Shown here in pieces: positions 35,401-43,720 of a stretch of DNA of 64,000 nucleotides. Source of the DNA: Proteles cristata cristata (taxonomy: Eukaryota; Chordata; Mammalia; Carnivora; Hyaenidae); NCBI GenBank assembly GCA_017311185.1, contig JAESUZ010000469.1, forward strand, positions 165,211 to 229,210, read 5' to 3'. The number at the start of each line of letters is the position of its first letter. Positions within the stretch are counted from its first letter, which is position 1. The notes below the pieces were generated by a model. It ran no database searches. It saw only the letters and a program-made list of their open reading frames with translations, and was not told where the DNA came from. Position numbers and translations under genes: made by a program.

Positions 35401-38400
35401 TTCTATGTGGTAGATGTTTACATGTATTATAATAGGTAATCTTGTCAATATCTCTATCAAGCAAGTTCTATGATTATCCCTATTTTACAGGCTGTGGACT
35501 GGTTTAAGTAGCCAGTAGGCAACAGAATGGAGTTTTGGGCTATTTGTCTGAACACATCCTATTTGACCCCAGAGCATGTGCTCCAGGCCATCACCCTATC
35601 TTGTCCCTGTGTATTGGCACAACACTGGGATGTGCTTCCTATTTCTGGAGAGTTTCATGCGGCTTCCAACTATGGGGTCTTTTCCCTGACATTGGGCCCC
35701 ACTGCACCTCCACCTTCCCTGGCTCATGCTGTCCCTATGTCTCCTGGAGGCATCACCAGTTCCTTGGCTTACAGTGTACTGTCTGCACCACCATTGGTAA
35801 CTTTGGACATTTATTTACCTGGGATCTCGTTAGGTGATTGTTTCTTGTACACTGGATTTGCTGGAGGCCATTTATTTATTTAAAGTTTATTTATTTTGAG
35901 AGTGCACGAGTGGGAGAGGGGAAGAAGGAGAGGGAGAGAGAGAATCCCAAGCAGGTTCTGTGCTGTAAGCACAGAGCCTGACATAGGGCCTGAACTACAG
36001 AACCAGGAGGCCGAAATCAAGAGTCAGATGTTCAACTGATTAGGCCAGCCAGATGCCCCTGAAGGTTCTTATATATCACGAGCTTCCTGAGCACAGAAAT
36101 GTCCCCTCCCATGCTTTCCCATCATTCTTAGCACCTAGGCCAGTGCTGTGTGTGTTACTAAAATTTTTGTTAAATGAATAAATATTTTATTCGAATATTT
36201 TCAACGTTGGTAAAAACAAACCCATTTATATGTGTAAATTGATAGAAACTGAAACACACCCACAGATGCAATTAGAGTGTCATGTACTAGAAATGACACG
36301 AGTAAGATGATGGAATAGGAATTCTCCAACCTGTGTCCCCCACAGAAATCTTTGGCAACCATCCATAGATAAAAGTTTTGGGACCTGAATAGGAGATTGC
36401 ACAAAACCATTGGAGCCCAAGACCAAAGAGGATCACTTTGAAAAGGCAAGCACATGCCCTGGTAGAAGACTCACTGACTGCAAGCCCACCTGCAGAGCTA
36501 GAGCTGCCTCATCTTTCTGTGGACTCAATCTAGTCTCGTTTGTTCATGGTCTTTCCTATAGATCCTACTCCCAAGAGACTCAAGAGGAACCATCCCCTTC
36601 TATGCCCTGGTCGCATGGCCCACTGATCTCAGACCCAACTCTTGTTGCTGAAGTAATCTTGTGACCCCAGCTCCATTGCCATTCTACTGGAGTCTAGAGG
36701 TAGTCTTGGCCATCTAGGAATGAGCCTAACAACTCAGTGGGAGAATACTCGAGGACCCAGCATAAATCAGATCCATTCATGTCCCTGGCAATGGGCTTGC
36801 CAACTGTGGACCCAACTGCAGACCCAGCAACAGCCAAGAGACCCAGCTCCAGTGCTGTTCAACCATGAACTTGGAGGCAGCTTTATAATTCCAGGGAATC
36901 AGCAGAAGGTATTTACCTGCCAAAGCCAGTTTGTGAAGGTAACAGCTCTTCTAAGTAGACAGACACCAATGCAGAGTTACACTGATCATGAAAAGTCAGG
37001 CAAATATGGCAGCATCAATGGAAACTAATAAAGCTCCGGCAACTGATCCTAAAGGAAAGGAGACCCATGAACTACTTGACACAGAAGTCAAAATAATAGT
37101 CTTAAGGAAGCTCGGTGAGCTCTAAGAAGACACAGCTAAATGAAATCGGGAAAATAATACACAAACAAAATGAGAAGTTTAACAAATAAATAGAAAACAT
37201 GTAAAGAATCAAAAAGAAGTCTTGGCATAAAGAATACAATGACTGAACCAAAAAAATTCAATAGAGACCTACAACAGCACAATTGATCATTCAGGAGAAA
37301 GGATGAGCAAAACTTGAAGACAGGCCATTTGAAATTACCCAGTTAGAAGAAAAAGAAAAAATGAAAAAGAGCAAAAAAAGCTTGGATGACTTATGGAAAA
37401 ACAATAAGTGAATCCATATACATATTAGTAAAGTCCCAGAAGGAGCTGAGAATAAGAACAGAAAGATTATTTAAAGACATAAGGACTGAAAACCTCCCAA
37501 ATGTGGGGAGAAAAATCTATATCCAGATTCATGGTTCCCAAATAACCCCAAATAGGCTGAACAGAAGGTCTAACTAAACCAAGGCATGTTATACTCGAAT
37601 TCTCAAAGTCAAAGACAAGGAGAGTTTTGAAATCAGTAAGGGAAAAATGATTCATCAAGGAGCCTCATACAAAGAAACCCCCATAAGATTTATAGTTAAT
37701 TTCTTTAGCAATATTGTAGGCCAAGGTAGAATGGGGTCGTATAGTCAAAACATTGAAAGGAAAAAAAAAAAAAAAGCTCTGCCAGTCAAAATACCATACC
37801 CTGCACAATGAAAGGGAGTTAAAGACTTTCTAAGACAGGGGCTCCTGGGTGGCTCAGCTGGTTAAGCACCTGACTTCAGATCAGGTCATGATCTTGTAGT
37901 TTGTGAGTTTGAGTCCCACGTTGGGCTCTGTACTGACAGCGTAGAGCCTGCTTGGGATTCTCTGTCTCCCTTTCTCTCTCTTCCCCTCCTCTGCTCACGC
38001 TTTTTCTCTCTCTCAAAAGTAAATAAATAACGTTTTTAAAAAGGACTTTTTGAGACAAAAGCTTGGGGAATTAATCACCACTAGACCTGCCTTATAAGAA
38101 AAGCAAAAGAGTTCCTCGTGGGCACAAAAGCCAGGACACTAATTAGGAATATCAAAACACACAGAAGTATAAAACTCTCTGGTGAAGGTAAATATATAGT
38201 CCAATTCAGAATCTCTAAATGTGGTACCCTAGTCCATTCAGTCAGCTATGATGAAAATACCATCGTGGGTGACTTATAAACAAGAGAAATTTCTTTCTCA
38301 CAGTTCTGGAGGCTGGAAAGGCCAATGTTAGTTAAGGCACCAGCAGATTCATCTCTGGTGAGGACCTGCTTCATCATCAACAGCCATCTTCTCATGTAAC

Positions 38401-38823
38401 AGCAGAAGAGTGAGAGAGCTCTCTCTATGGCCTCTTTAATAAGGGTACTAATCTCATTGCCCCACAGAGCCCTAAAGACTTAATCACCTCCCAAGACCTC
38501 ATCATCTCCTAATACTACCACCTGGCAAGTCAGAATTTTAACATATGAATATTTGGGGGCACATATATTCAGACAATAGCATACTGTATGGTGAAATATA
38601 ATCATTTTTAACTGTAGTATAAGTTTAAAAAGACAAAAGTATTAAAATAACAATAGCTACAATCATTTGTTAATGTATACAGAATATAAAAATAAGGAGA
38701 TTGTGACATTAATAACTAAATGTGGGCAAGGAGAAGAAAAAGCTTTTATATATGATAGAAATAAATTTCTTAGCTTAATGGACTGCTATAACTACAAGAT
38801 GTTTTATATAAGCCTCATGGAAA

Positions 38824-38871
<48 letters not shown>

Positions 38872-41800
38872 TAGTAGATCCATGAAAGATAAAAAAGAGA
38901 GAAGTTAAAGCATACCACTACGAAAAATCATCAAATCACAGAGGAAGACAATGGGAGAGGAAGAAAGAAAAAAAGAAACTAAAAAATAGTTGGAAAACAA
39001 TGAACAAAATGGCAATAGTAAGTCCTTAGCTATCAATAACTGCTTTTAATGTAAAAGGACTAAACTTTCTAATAGCTGAATGAATTAAAAAAATCCAACT
39101 ATACGGTGCCTATAAGATACATTTTACATTTAGGGGCATACATAAGCTCAAAGTGAAAGGATGGAAACTATAGTCCATGAAAATGGTAACTGAAAGAGAA
39201 CAGGAGCGACTCTACTTTTATCAGACAAAATAGGTTTTAAGTAAAAAATTGTAACAAGAGACAAAGTTACTATACAGTGAAAAAGTGGAATTCCCCAGGG
39301 GGTTATACAATCATAAATATACATGCATCCCATATGAAAGCACCTAAATATACAAGATAAATAACAGAACTGAAATAAGAAATAGGTAACAACACAATAG
39401 TAGTAGGGGCTTTAATACCCTATTTTCAACAATGTGTAGATTATTCAGACAGAAAATCAATAAAGAAATGGCAGACTTATATAATATTCTAGACCAAGAG
39501 TGTGTGTATCTAATATATACACTTGCTATGGGATATAGCAAAGCAGTTCTAAGAGAGAAGTTAATAGTGATAAATGCCTACAGTAAGAAAAAGATAAAGC
39601 CCCCAAATTAAGCAAAATTCCCTGTAACCTTACACCTCAAGAAGCCCAAAGTTGGCCGAAGAAAGGAAATAATAAAAATTAGAGAAAAAATAAATAGAAG
39701 ACAAAAAAACAATAGACAAGAACAACAAAACTTAGAGCTATGTTTTAAAAAAATGAGCTAAATAGACAAATCTTTAAGTAGACATAGAAAAAAAAAGAGA
39801 GAAGACTCAACTAAAATCAGAAATAAGAGGAGTCATTCCAGATGATACCACAGAAATATTAAAGACTACTATGAATAGCATACACCAACAAACTGAATAA
39901 CTTAGAAGAAATCAATAAAGTTCTAGAAACATGCAACCTACCAAGACTGGATGGATCATGAAGAAATAGAAAATCTGAACTGACCGATAACAAGTAAGGA
40001 GATTTAATGGTTAATCAACCCTCCCTTCCCATGAAGAAATCAGATGACTTTACTGGTGAGTACTACTAAACATTTAAACAATTAACTCCAAACCATTTCA
40101 AAGTCTTCCAAAAAAATGGAGAGGACAGAACATACTTGCAAATACACTTTGTGAGGCCAGCCAAACAAGCAATCTACAAGAAAACAAAATTACAGGCCAT
40201 GATCTCTGATACATGTAGGTTTAAAACAATTCTAAAATGGAAAGCTAGCAAACAGATTTCAACAGTATATTAAGAGTCAGGTGAGATTTACCCCCGGGAT
40301 GACCCAATGTGTGCAAGGCAATAAATGTGATACACTACATTAATAGAATGAATGCTAAAAGTCATCAGATCATCTGGGGGTGCCTGGGCAGCATAGTCAG
40401 TTAAACGCCTGACTTTGGCTCAGATTATGATCTCCTGTCCATGAGTTTGAGCCCCGCGTCTGACTTTGGCTCAAGTTATGATCTGTCCATGAGTTTGAGC
40501 CCCGCGTCGAGCTCTGTGCTGACAGCTCAGAGCCTAGAGCCTGCTTCCGATTCTGTGCCTCCCTCTCTGCCCCTCCTCCACTCCCATACTGTCTGTCTCT
40601 GTCTCTCAAAAACAAACGTTAAAATTTTTTTTAAAAAATCATAGGATCATCTCAATGTATAATGTATAATGTAAAATGTATAAAAATATTTCACAAAATT
40701 CAAGATGCTTTCGTGGCATAAAGAAAACTCTCGACAAATTATGTCTCCAAGGAAAGTATCTCAACACAGTAAAAGCCGTATGTGAGGAACTTACAAGTAA
40801 CATCACAGTTAGTGATGAGAAGCTAAAAGCTTTTCCTTTCAGATAAGGAAAAAAACAAGAATGCTCACTCTTGCCATTTCTATTCAATATAGTCCTGGAA
40901 GTCCTAGCCAGAATCATCAGGCAAGAAAAGGAAGTAAAATATATCCAAATCACAAAGGAAGAAGTAAAGTTGTCTCTGTTTGCAGATGATATCTTATCTT
41001 TGGAAAACCCTCAAGACTCCACCAAAAAGCTGTTAGAACTGATAAACAGTTCAGTACAGTTGTGAGACATGCAGGCAATACACAGAAACGAGTTACATTT
41101 TCATATGCTAGCAACAAACTATTGGAAAAAAGAGGAAAACAACTTACATTAGCATCAACAAGAATAAAATACTTAGGAATAAATTTAACCAAGGAAGTGA
41201 AAAATCTCTATGCTGAAAATTACAAAACATTGGAAGAAATGAAAGAAAACACAAATAAATATAAAGACATCCTATGTTTATGGCTTGGGACAATTAATGT
41301 GTTAAAACGTCCACATTATCGAAGCAATCTATGGATTCGATGCAATCCCTGTCAAAATTCCAATGGCGTTTTTCACAGAAATAGAAAGAAGGATCTTTAA
41401 AATTCATATGGGGCCACAAAAGACACTGAAAATCTAAGTAATACTGAACAAAAACAAAACCGGAGACATCATCCTTCTTGACTTAAACCATATTATAAAG
41501 ATGTAGTCATCCTACACCGACACAAAAGCAGACATAGAGAGAGATGAAACAGAACTGAGGACCGGGAAAGAAACCCACACATTTACAGTTGACTGGCCTT
41601 CAACAAGAGTGCTAAGAACACACAACGGGGAAAGAATAGTCTCTTTTGTAGAATGTGCTGTTTTCATTTGTACAAAAATAAACTCAAAGTATATTAATGA
41701 CTTACAACTGTGAAGTTCCCCAAACTGTGAAACTGCCAGAAGAAAACACAGGTAGAAAGCTTCTTGGCATTGGCTTGGGACACAATTTTTTGGATATGGC

Positions 41801-43720
41801 CCCAAAAGCACAGGGAACAAAAGCAAAATAGACAAATGGGATTGTATCGAAGTAAAAGGCTTTTGTACAGGAAAGGAAACAATCAACCTCACGATGAGGT
41901 AATCTACAGAATGGGAGAAAATATTTGTAAGACATGCATCTGATAAGGAGTTAATATCTACAATGTATAAGGCACTCTAACAAATCAACAACAAGAAAAC
42001 AAACAGCCTCACGGAAAACCAGGCAAAGACCTGAACCGATATTCTCAATAGAAGATGTACAAATGGTCAATAAGTACCTGAAAAGAAGCTCCACATCCCT
42101 CATCATCGGGGAAATGCAAATCAAAATCACAATGACATGTCACATCACACCTGTCAGAGTGATTATTATCATAAAGACAAAAGATAACAAGCACTGGTTA
42201 GGAAGTGGAGAAAAGCAAACCCTTATTCACTGTTGGTGAGAACGCACTTGGTAAAGCCATTATGCAAAAACAGTATGGAGGTCCCTTAAACAATTAAAAA
42301 TAAAACTATCATACGATCAGGCAATCTCATTCCTGGGTACATAACCAATGGAAATGATATGAGTATCATTTTTAAAAATCCGTTTTCTCTTACGTTTATT
42401 TATTTTGTGAGAGAAAGAAAGGGAGGGTGGGGGAGAGACAGAGAGAGAGGGTGCTTAACCTACTGAGCCACCAGATACCCCAAAAATGATACCAGCATCT
42501 TGAAGAGACACCTGTATTCATCCCCACGTTCACTGCCACATTCTTTACAAAAGCCAGGATATGGAAACAATCCAAATATCTACCAACCAATGAATGATAA
42601 AGGAAATACGACATATATGTGTATATAGAATGGACTATAATGCATCCTCAAAAAGAAGGAAATCTTTCCAGTATAACAACATGGATGAATCTGGAGGAAG
42701 CTATGCTAAGTGACATAAACCAGACACACAGAAAGGTGAAAGCTGTATGACCTCACTTTTGTGTGGAGTCTAAAAAAGTTGAACTCACAGAAGCAGAGAA
42801 TAAAATGGTATTTCCCAGCTGGTAGGGGAACTGGGGAGATGTGGATCCAAGGAAACAAACTTTCATTTGTGAGATAAATAAATCCTGGAGATCTAATTCC
42901 CACCATGGTGACCATAGTTAATAATAACATACACCTGAAATTTGCAGGGAGGGTAGATCCTGACAGTGAGTTCTTACCACATAGTCACACAAAAGCTGAA
43001 GTGAAAAGATAGAAATGTTAATTAGCTCAGTTGTGGTAATTATGTTAATAGTATATGGATATCAAAACATCATCTTTGACATATTAAACATGTACAGTTT
43101 TTATTTGCCAATTACACTTCAGTAAACCCCGGGGAAAGTATGTCCTGTGCCCCAGGTTTCCCCTGAGCCTCACTGCCTTCCCTCCGGGTCCCTGCTGTCC
43201 CCTTCCCCTGTGATCTTTGTTTGCCCATCACTGCTGGGGTTTGCTGTGGTGTAGGGGAAGGAGACCTCCTTCGTGTTAGAAACCGTGCCCTGCTGTGCCC
43301 AGAACCAGGATCTGGGCCAGTCATACAAGCAATAGATGGATCTCCTTTGCAGAGAAAAAAAGGAAGTTCTCTGATTAAGACAATAGGAACAAGCACAGAG
43401 AATACATTTTCTGGAGTTCATGAAGTAAGATTTATTGCAGAAAAACAACGAGTAGCTCCTTCACTGTGTGGTCAACGGGTTTCCTTCTCTGTAAGGGTGA
43501 AGATTTATCCCAGCCCCCTCCACTCCTTCAGACCCAAGGGAGAAGCCCCTGATCTGGGTGGTGAGTCCCAAGAACACAATCTCCCCTCGCAGGAGAGAAC
43601 GTCCGAGCCCCATGAAAGGGCCGGCCCCGGGGTGGAGAGAAAGGCTGTCCCCGTCCCACCCGGGGCCCACACTGGGCACCTGTACTCACCCAGGACCAGC
43701 ACTGTCACCCACAGCAGCAT
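11390..43720 (-). CDS. FCRL5: Fc receptor-like 5 (FCRL5-like) gene, whole coding span
   Basis: Type I membrane receptor of the Fc receptor-like family. In known members it is a B-cell surface receptor that binds immunoglobulin and signals through tail tyrosines. Exons in gene order: 43690-43720, 34044-34064, 32619-32873, 30573-30824, 30007-30291, 28340-28612, 20615-20893, 18400-18678, 15094-15372, 14643-14759, 14039-14066, 13036-13118, 12781-12849, [one unplaced small exon], 11390-11458. All borders read AG/GT on the minus strand, and all Ig exons are phase 1-1. The frame stays open across every placed junction. The product is about 770-785 residues with seven Ig domains, against nine in human FCRL5. 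FCRL5 is preferred over other FCRLs because of the MLLWV signal peptide, the transmembrane stretch starting [10 protein letters not shown], and the tail motifs [16 protein letters not shown] and VIYSQV. The first Ig domain also resembles FCRL4, so strict orthology is inferred rather than proven. Confidence 0.9.
11780..11970. repeat. MIR-like SINE fragment
   Basis: Words such as GGCCTCAGGGAGGTCACTGCACC and CTAGGGTTACTGCAAAGTTACATGA fit a decayed MIR in the intron before the terminal FCRL5 exon. Confidence 0.55.
11972..12195 (+). mobile_element. tRNA-Lys SINE
   Basis: GGGATGCTCAGTTGGTTAAGC, TTTGAGCCCC, GCTGACAGCTCAGAGCCTGG, CT tract and poly(A). It lies antisense to FCRL5 in its last introns. 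Confidence 0.88.
12781..12849 (-). CDS. FCRL5: FCRL5 exon: first ITIM
   Basis: A 69-nt exon, acceptor TTTGCAG and donor GTAAGA. It encodes [20 protein letters not shown] and ends one base into a codon after RPA. VVYSEV fits the ITIM pattern (I/V/L/S)xYxx(L/V), a phosphatase-recruiting motif in inhibitory receptors. It aligns with the human NANPRGENVVYSEVR segment. The phase-1 end requires one more small exon (length 2 mod 3) before the terminal exon, as in the human gene. Confidence 0.88.
13036..13118 (-). CDS. FCRL5: FCRL5 exon: ITAM-like tyrosine pair
   Basis: An 83-nt exon, acceptor TCCCATAG and donor GTGAGC. It reads [18 protein letters not shown], then MELQPVYSN. The two tyrosines (TYHNV and QPVYSN) correspond to the ITAM-like region of human FCRL5; the substitution AWEEL to AWMEL is the main difference. 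The exon ends in phase 1 and splices in frame to the VVYSEV exon. In the family these tyrosines recruit SH2-domain proteins after receptor cross-linking. Confidence 0.9.
13270..13480. repeat. MIR SINE fragment
   Basis: TACCAGGCACTGGGCTAATGC, CTATAGATGGAGAAAATGG and AGCCAGGATCTGAACC are typical MIR core and flank words. It sits in an FCRL5 tail intron. Confidence 0.7.
14039..14066 (-). CDS. FCRL5: FCRL5 exon: first cytoplasmic exon (28 nt)
   Basis: A tiny exon found from its TTTGCAG acceptor and GTAAGA donor and from phase. It completes the glycine codon of the transmembrane exon and adds GRPTSDSS plus two bases that form arginine with the next exon. The result, [19 protein letters not shown], parallels the human FCRL5 juxtamembrane tail. 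It is too short for an ORF scan. Confidence 0.85.
14643..14759 (-). CDS. FCRL5: FCRL5 exon: transmembrane segment
   Basis: A 117-nt exon with an acceptor at CCTCCAG and a GTGGGT donor. It reads [17 protein letters not shown], followed by [15 protein letters not shown] and the basic stop-transfer RLLRKAG. The order short linker, Gly/Val-rich hydrophobic span, then Arg/Lys matches the membrane exon of human FCRL5 (ATGVAGG...LLLYCWLSRKAG). The span carries no acidic or basic residue inside the membrane, so association with an adaptor chain is not indicated. Confidence 0.9.
15094..15372 (-). CDS. FCRL5: FCRL5 exon: Ig domain 7 (membrane-proximal)
   Basis: A 279-nt phase 1-1 exon, acceptor CCCTCAG and donor GTAGGT. 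It encodes [20 protein letters not shown] onward, with the cysteine pair in [10 protein letters not shown] and [10 protein letters not shown], and ends LLRIS. An unusual extra cysteine replaces the usual arginine of the SRPVL start (SCPAL). Sequons occur at NNSAPS, FNLSL and GNYSC. It joins the transmembrane exon through a split glycine codon. Confidence 0.9.
15440..16190 (+). mobile_element. Old L1 3' fragment
   Basis: AT-rich, with decayed L1 wording (TTTGACCCAACAAATCTACC, TAAGTGAAAAGTGCAAG). It is antisense to FCRL5 in the intron between Ig exons 7 and 6. Confidence 0.65.
16478..16830 (+). repeat. (GAT)n/(GGT)n trinucleotide array
   Basis: About 350 bp of GATGAT followed by GGTGGT/GGA/GAT mixtures. 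It gives meaningless poly-Met/Val or poly-His frames. Intronic. Confidence 0.95.
17500..17700. repeat. MIR SINE fragment
   Basis: CCCACTTCATGGGTGTGGAAATAGAG and AAGGTCACACAGCTGGTTG are characteristic of MIR. Confidence 0.65.
18400..18678 (-). CDS. FCRL5: FCRL5 exon: Ig domain 6
   Basis: A 279-nt phase 1-1 exon, acceptor CCCTCAG and donor GTGAGT. It encodes [21 protein letters not shown] onward, with cysteines in [10 protein letters not shown] and [10 protein letters not shown]. Its 5' two thirds match domain 5 and its 3' third matches domain 7 ([14 protein letters not shown]). An extra cysteine appears near the end in GAQCSEAVS, where neighbours have arginine. Sequons are present in FNLSL and GNYSC. 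Confidence 0.9.
18760..20590. other. FCRL5 intron between Ig exons 6 and 5
   Basis: GC-rich intronic DNA with several open frames on both strands and no Ig, transmembrane or other recognisable domain. No additional exon was found. Confidence 0.55.
20615..20893 (-). CDS. FCRL5: FCRL5 exon: Ig domain 5
   Basis: A 279-nt phase 1-1 exon, acceptor CTTCAG and donor GTGAGT. It begins [31 protein letters not shown] and has its second cysteine in [10 protein letters not shown]. The first two thirds are almost the same as the domain 6 exon. The middle stretch ([13 protein letters not shown]) differs from both neighbours and lacks their NLSL sequon. Confidence 0.9.
21560..21765 (-). mobile_element. tRNA-Lys SINE
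   Basis: GAGAGAGAGTGAGCAAG, CAAGCAGGCTCCAGGCTCTGAG and TGCTCAACCAACCGAGTCCCCCAGACACCCC at the head end. Reverse orientation. Confidence 0.85.
21765..23700. other. AT-rich FCRL5 intron, probably old repeat material
   Basis: No exon was recognised. A GT-rich microsatellite lies at about 23,013-23,064. The 22.3-22.9 kb part looks like decayed LINE DNA but could not be assigned. Confidence 0.45.
24557..24720. repeat. Intronic segment duplicated near Ig exon 4 (copy A)
   Basis: TAAATGATGCTCTGGTAGAA and the following 70 bp match 28731-28817 with few differences. A CTGCCCCTTCTCCCCAC stretch precedes both copies. Confidence 0.7.
24829..25012 (+). mobile_element. tRNA-Lys SINE
   Basis: GGGGCGCTTGGGTAACTCAG, GGCTCAGGTCGTGATCTCATGG, CT tract and AAATAAATAAATAAACTTTA tail. 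The TGCTGACAGCTCAGAG part is missing, so it is internally shortened. Confidence 0.88.
25088..26262 (-). mobile_element. L1, 5'-truncated, about 1.2 kb
   Basis: Starts with the reversed poly(A) and AATAGTTTATTGTCAAATTGG, and runs collinear with the 3' 1.2 kb of the longer L1 at 59.4 kb up to TTTGAGTTTATTTTTGTG. It carries the C-terminal part of ORF2 with frame breaks. It lies in the FCRL5 intron in the same orientation as the gene. Confidence 0.9.
26510..26650. repeat. MIR SINE fragment
   Basis: GAGGCAGGTACTATAACTGCCCC and TTTTACAGAAGAGGAAACCGAGGC are classic MIR words. Confidence 0.75.
26800..28060. promoter_or_regulatory. Intronic CpG-rich block with promoter-type motifs
   Basis: GC- and CpG-rich stretch in the intron between Ig exons 4 and 5, densest at about 27,450-27,560. 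It contains an NRF1-type palindrome GCGCATGCGCA (27463-27473), a full CRE TGACGTCA (27511-27518), and ETS-type CTTCC cores beside them (ACTTCCGCC near 27485, CACTTCCCG near 27516). These are typical elements of CpG-island promoters. No gene starting here was recognised, so a promoter role is inferred from motifs only. Confidence 0.45.
28340..28612 (-). CDS. FCRL5: FCRL5 exon: Ig domain 4
   Basis: A 273-nt phase 1-1 exon, acceptor CCCTCAG and donor GTAAGC. It encodes [19 protein letters not shown] onward, with cysteines in VMLSCKAE and YYCTADNG. The [14 protein letters not shown] ending matches the middle domains of human FCRL5 (YYCTADNG) rather than the membrane-proximal YSCEADNG type. It is two codons shorter than the three following Ig exons. 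The intron after it (28,339 to 20,894) is the longest inside the Ig array and contains a CpG-rich block and an L1. Confidence 0.9.
28703..28825. repeat. Intronic segment duplicated at 24.6 kb (copy B)
   Basis: Lies 90-210 bp upstream (in gene direction) of the Ig exon 4 acceptor and matches copy A at 24,557-24,720. Confidence 0.7.
29485..29790. repeat. Old dispersed mammalian repeat, family not assigned
   Basis: CTGTGTTGAAGCCCTAACCCCCAATGTGG and GGGCCTTTGAGGAGGTAATTCAAGG belong to a common ancient mammalian repeat. Intronic. Confidence 0.55.
30007..30291 (-). CDS. FCRL5: FCRL5 exon: Ig domain 3
   Basis: A 285-nt phase 1-1 exon, acceptor TTCTCTAG and donor GTGAGT. It starts [19 protein letters not shown] and carries cysteines in [15 protein letters not shown] and YYWCEA. 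The CETQLPPxRSD block is the recognisable signature of domain 3 in FCRL4/FCRL5. The domain ends QLHVP and joins domain 4 through an isoleucine codon split across the intron. Confidence 0.9.
30573..30824 (-). CDS. FCRL5: FCRL5 exon: Ig domain 2
   Basis: A 252-nt phase 1-1 exon with a TTGCAG acceptor and a GTAAAG donor. It begins [21 protein letters not shown] and ends SNTINIQVQ. The cysteines sit in VVLRCR and YHCSG, and an N-glycosylation sequon is present (LNATT). The opening motif NLILQ..P..VFEGD is the conserved start of domain 2 in FCRL3, FCRL4 and FCRL5. Only about 280 bp of intron separates it from the domain 3 exon. Confidence 0.9.
31290..31465 (-). mobile_element. tRNA-Lys SINE
   Basis: AGACAGAGACACAGAATC, CACAGAGCCCGACATGGGGCTC and GAGCCCTCCAGGCACCCC. 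Reverse orientation and decayed. Confidence 0.85.
31621..31765 (+). mobile_element. tRNA-Lys SINE, truncated
   Basis: A good head GGGGCGCCTGGGTGGCTCAG, ending in TGCTTGGGATTCTCTCTCTTC without the poly(A) tail. Confidence 0.85.
32236..32445 (+). mobile_element. tRNA-Lys SINE
   Basis: GGGGCGCTTGGGTGGCTCAG, GAGTTTGAGCCCC, GCTGACAGCTCAGAGCCTGG, CT tract and AAAAATAAAAAATAAAACG tail. It lies 170 bp from Ig exon 1. Confidence 0.9.
32619..32873 (-). CDS. FCRL5: FCRL5 exon: Ig domain 1
   Basis: A 255-nt exon in phase 1-1, with a CCTCAG-type acceptor and a GTGAGA donor. It encodes the membrane-distal Ig domain, beginning [15 protein letters not shown]. The cysteine pair is visible in VTLTCN and YRCQ, and the domain ends LTFSS. 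The start resembles human FCRL4 and FCRL5 domain 1 about equally. The tryptophan expected on strand C is replaced: the segment reads [13 protein letters not shown], with Arg-Arg-Phe where relatives have Lys/Thr-Trp-Tyr, and a Trp three residues later. Fold integrity is otherwise supported by both cysteines and the open frame. Confidence 0.88.
34044..34064 (-). CDS. FCRL5: FCRL5 21-nt mini-exon: second half of signal peptide
   Basis: A 21-base exon with a pyrimidine tract and TTTTGCAG acceptor on one side and a GTAAGT donor on the other. Joined in phase 1 to the start exon it reads A-P-V-S-A-Q-S, giving [17 protein letters not shown], which continues into the first Ig domain (E-A-A-S-K-P-V). 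A 21-bp second signal-peptide exon is a known hallmark of the Fc receptor / FCRL family, so the size itself supports the call. Signal peptidase cleavage is probably near the A-Q-S residues (inference). The exon is too short to be detected as an ORF. Confidence 0.9.
34580..35870. other. FCRL5 first intron, no exon seen
   Basis: Contains an MIR-like piece at about 35,170-35,520 (GTGCCAGGGACTGGATGAGG, TATTTTACAGGCTG). Nothing else could be assigned. Confidence 0.45.
35876..36062 (-). mobile_element. tRNA-Lys SINE
   Basis: AAGTTTATTTATTTTGAGAG tail end, CACAGAGCCTGACATAGGG, and a head ending GATTAGGCCAGCCAGATGCCCC. Confidence 0.85.
37839..38040 (+). mobile_element. tRNA-Lys SINE nested in old L1
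   Basis: GGGGCTCCTGGGTGGCTCAG, GAGTTTGAGTCCCACG, CT tract and AAGTAAATAAATAACG tail. Confidence 0.9.
38230..38585. repeat. Old dispersed repeat, family not assigned
   Basis: CTCACAGTTCTGGAGGCTGG, GTGAGGACCTGCTTC and CACCTCCCAAGACCTCATC, ending CAGACAATAGCA, are words of a common ancient mammalian repeat. Confidence 0.6.
38826..38872. repeat. (CA)n microsatellite
   Basis: A pure run of about 22 CA units. Confidence 0.95.
40376..40642 (+). mobile_element. tRNA-Lys SINE with internal duplication
   Basis: Head GGGGGTGCCTGGGCAGCATAG. A segment of about 50-60 bp, CTGACTTTGGCTCA to GAGTTTGAGCCCCGCGTC, is present twice in tandem before the usual GCTCTGTGCTGACAGCTC and A-rich tail. Confidence 0.9.
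42385..42482 (-). mobile_element. tRNA-Lys SINE, internally deleted
   Basis: The tail end TTTATTTATTTTGTGAGAG joins directly to the head end GGGTGCTTAACCTACTGAGCCACCAGATACCCC. The middle is missing. Confidence 0.8.
43690..43720 (-). CDS. FCRL5: FCRL5 exon: start codon and first half of signal peptide
   Basis: Encodes [10 protein letters not shown] plus one base of the next codon, followed by a GTGAGT donor (plus-strand 43684-43689). The hydrophobic MLLW start is the family's signal peptide start, which is why this ATG was chosen. An ATG in the same frame lies upstream at 43831 and would add 37 residues that do not look like a signal peptide. Transcription therefore begins somewhere at or above about 43.8 kb; no TATA box or initiator could be fixed by eye. 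The exon ends in phase 1, as needed by the following mini-exon. Confidence 0.88.

Larger units (their letters stand above)
36290..42960 (+). mobile_element. Old L1, several kb, interrupted by later insertions
   Basis: A long decayed LINE running antisense to FCRL5 in its first intron. ORF2 remnants are visible at about 40,860-41,065: a reverse-transcriptase block with the FADD motif ([13 protein letters not shown]) and [17 protein letters not shown] just before it. Further 3' matter runs to about 42,950. Frames are broken by many stops. It is interrupted by SINEs (37.8, 40.4 and 42.4 kb) and by another repeat at 38.2-38.6 kb. The 5' border is uncertain. Confidence 0.7.
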
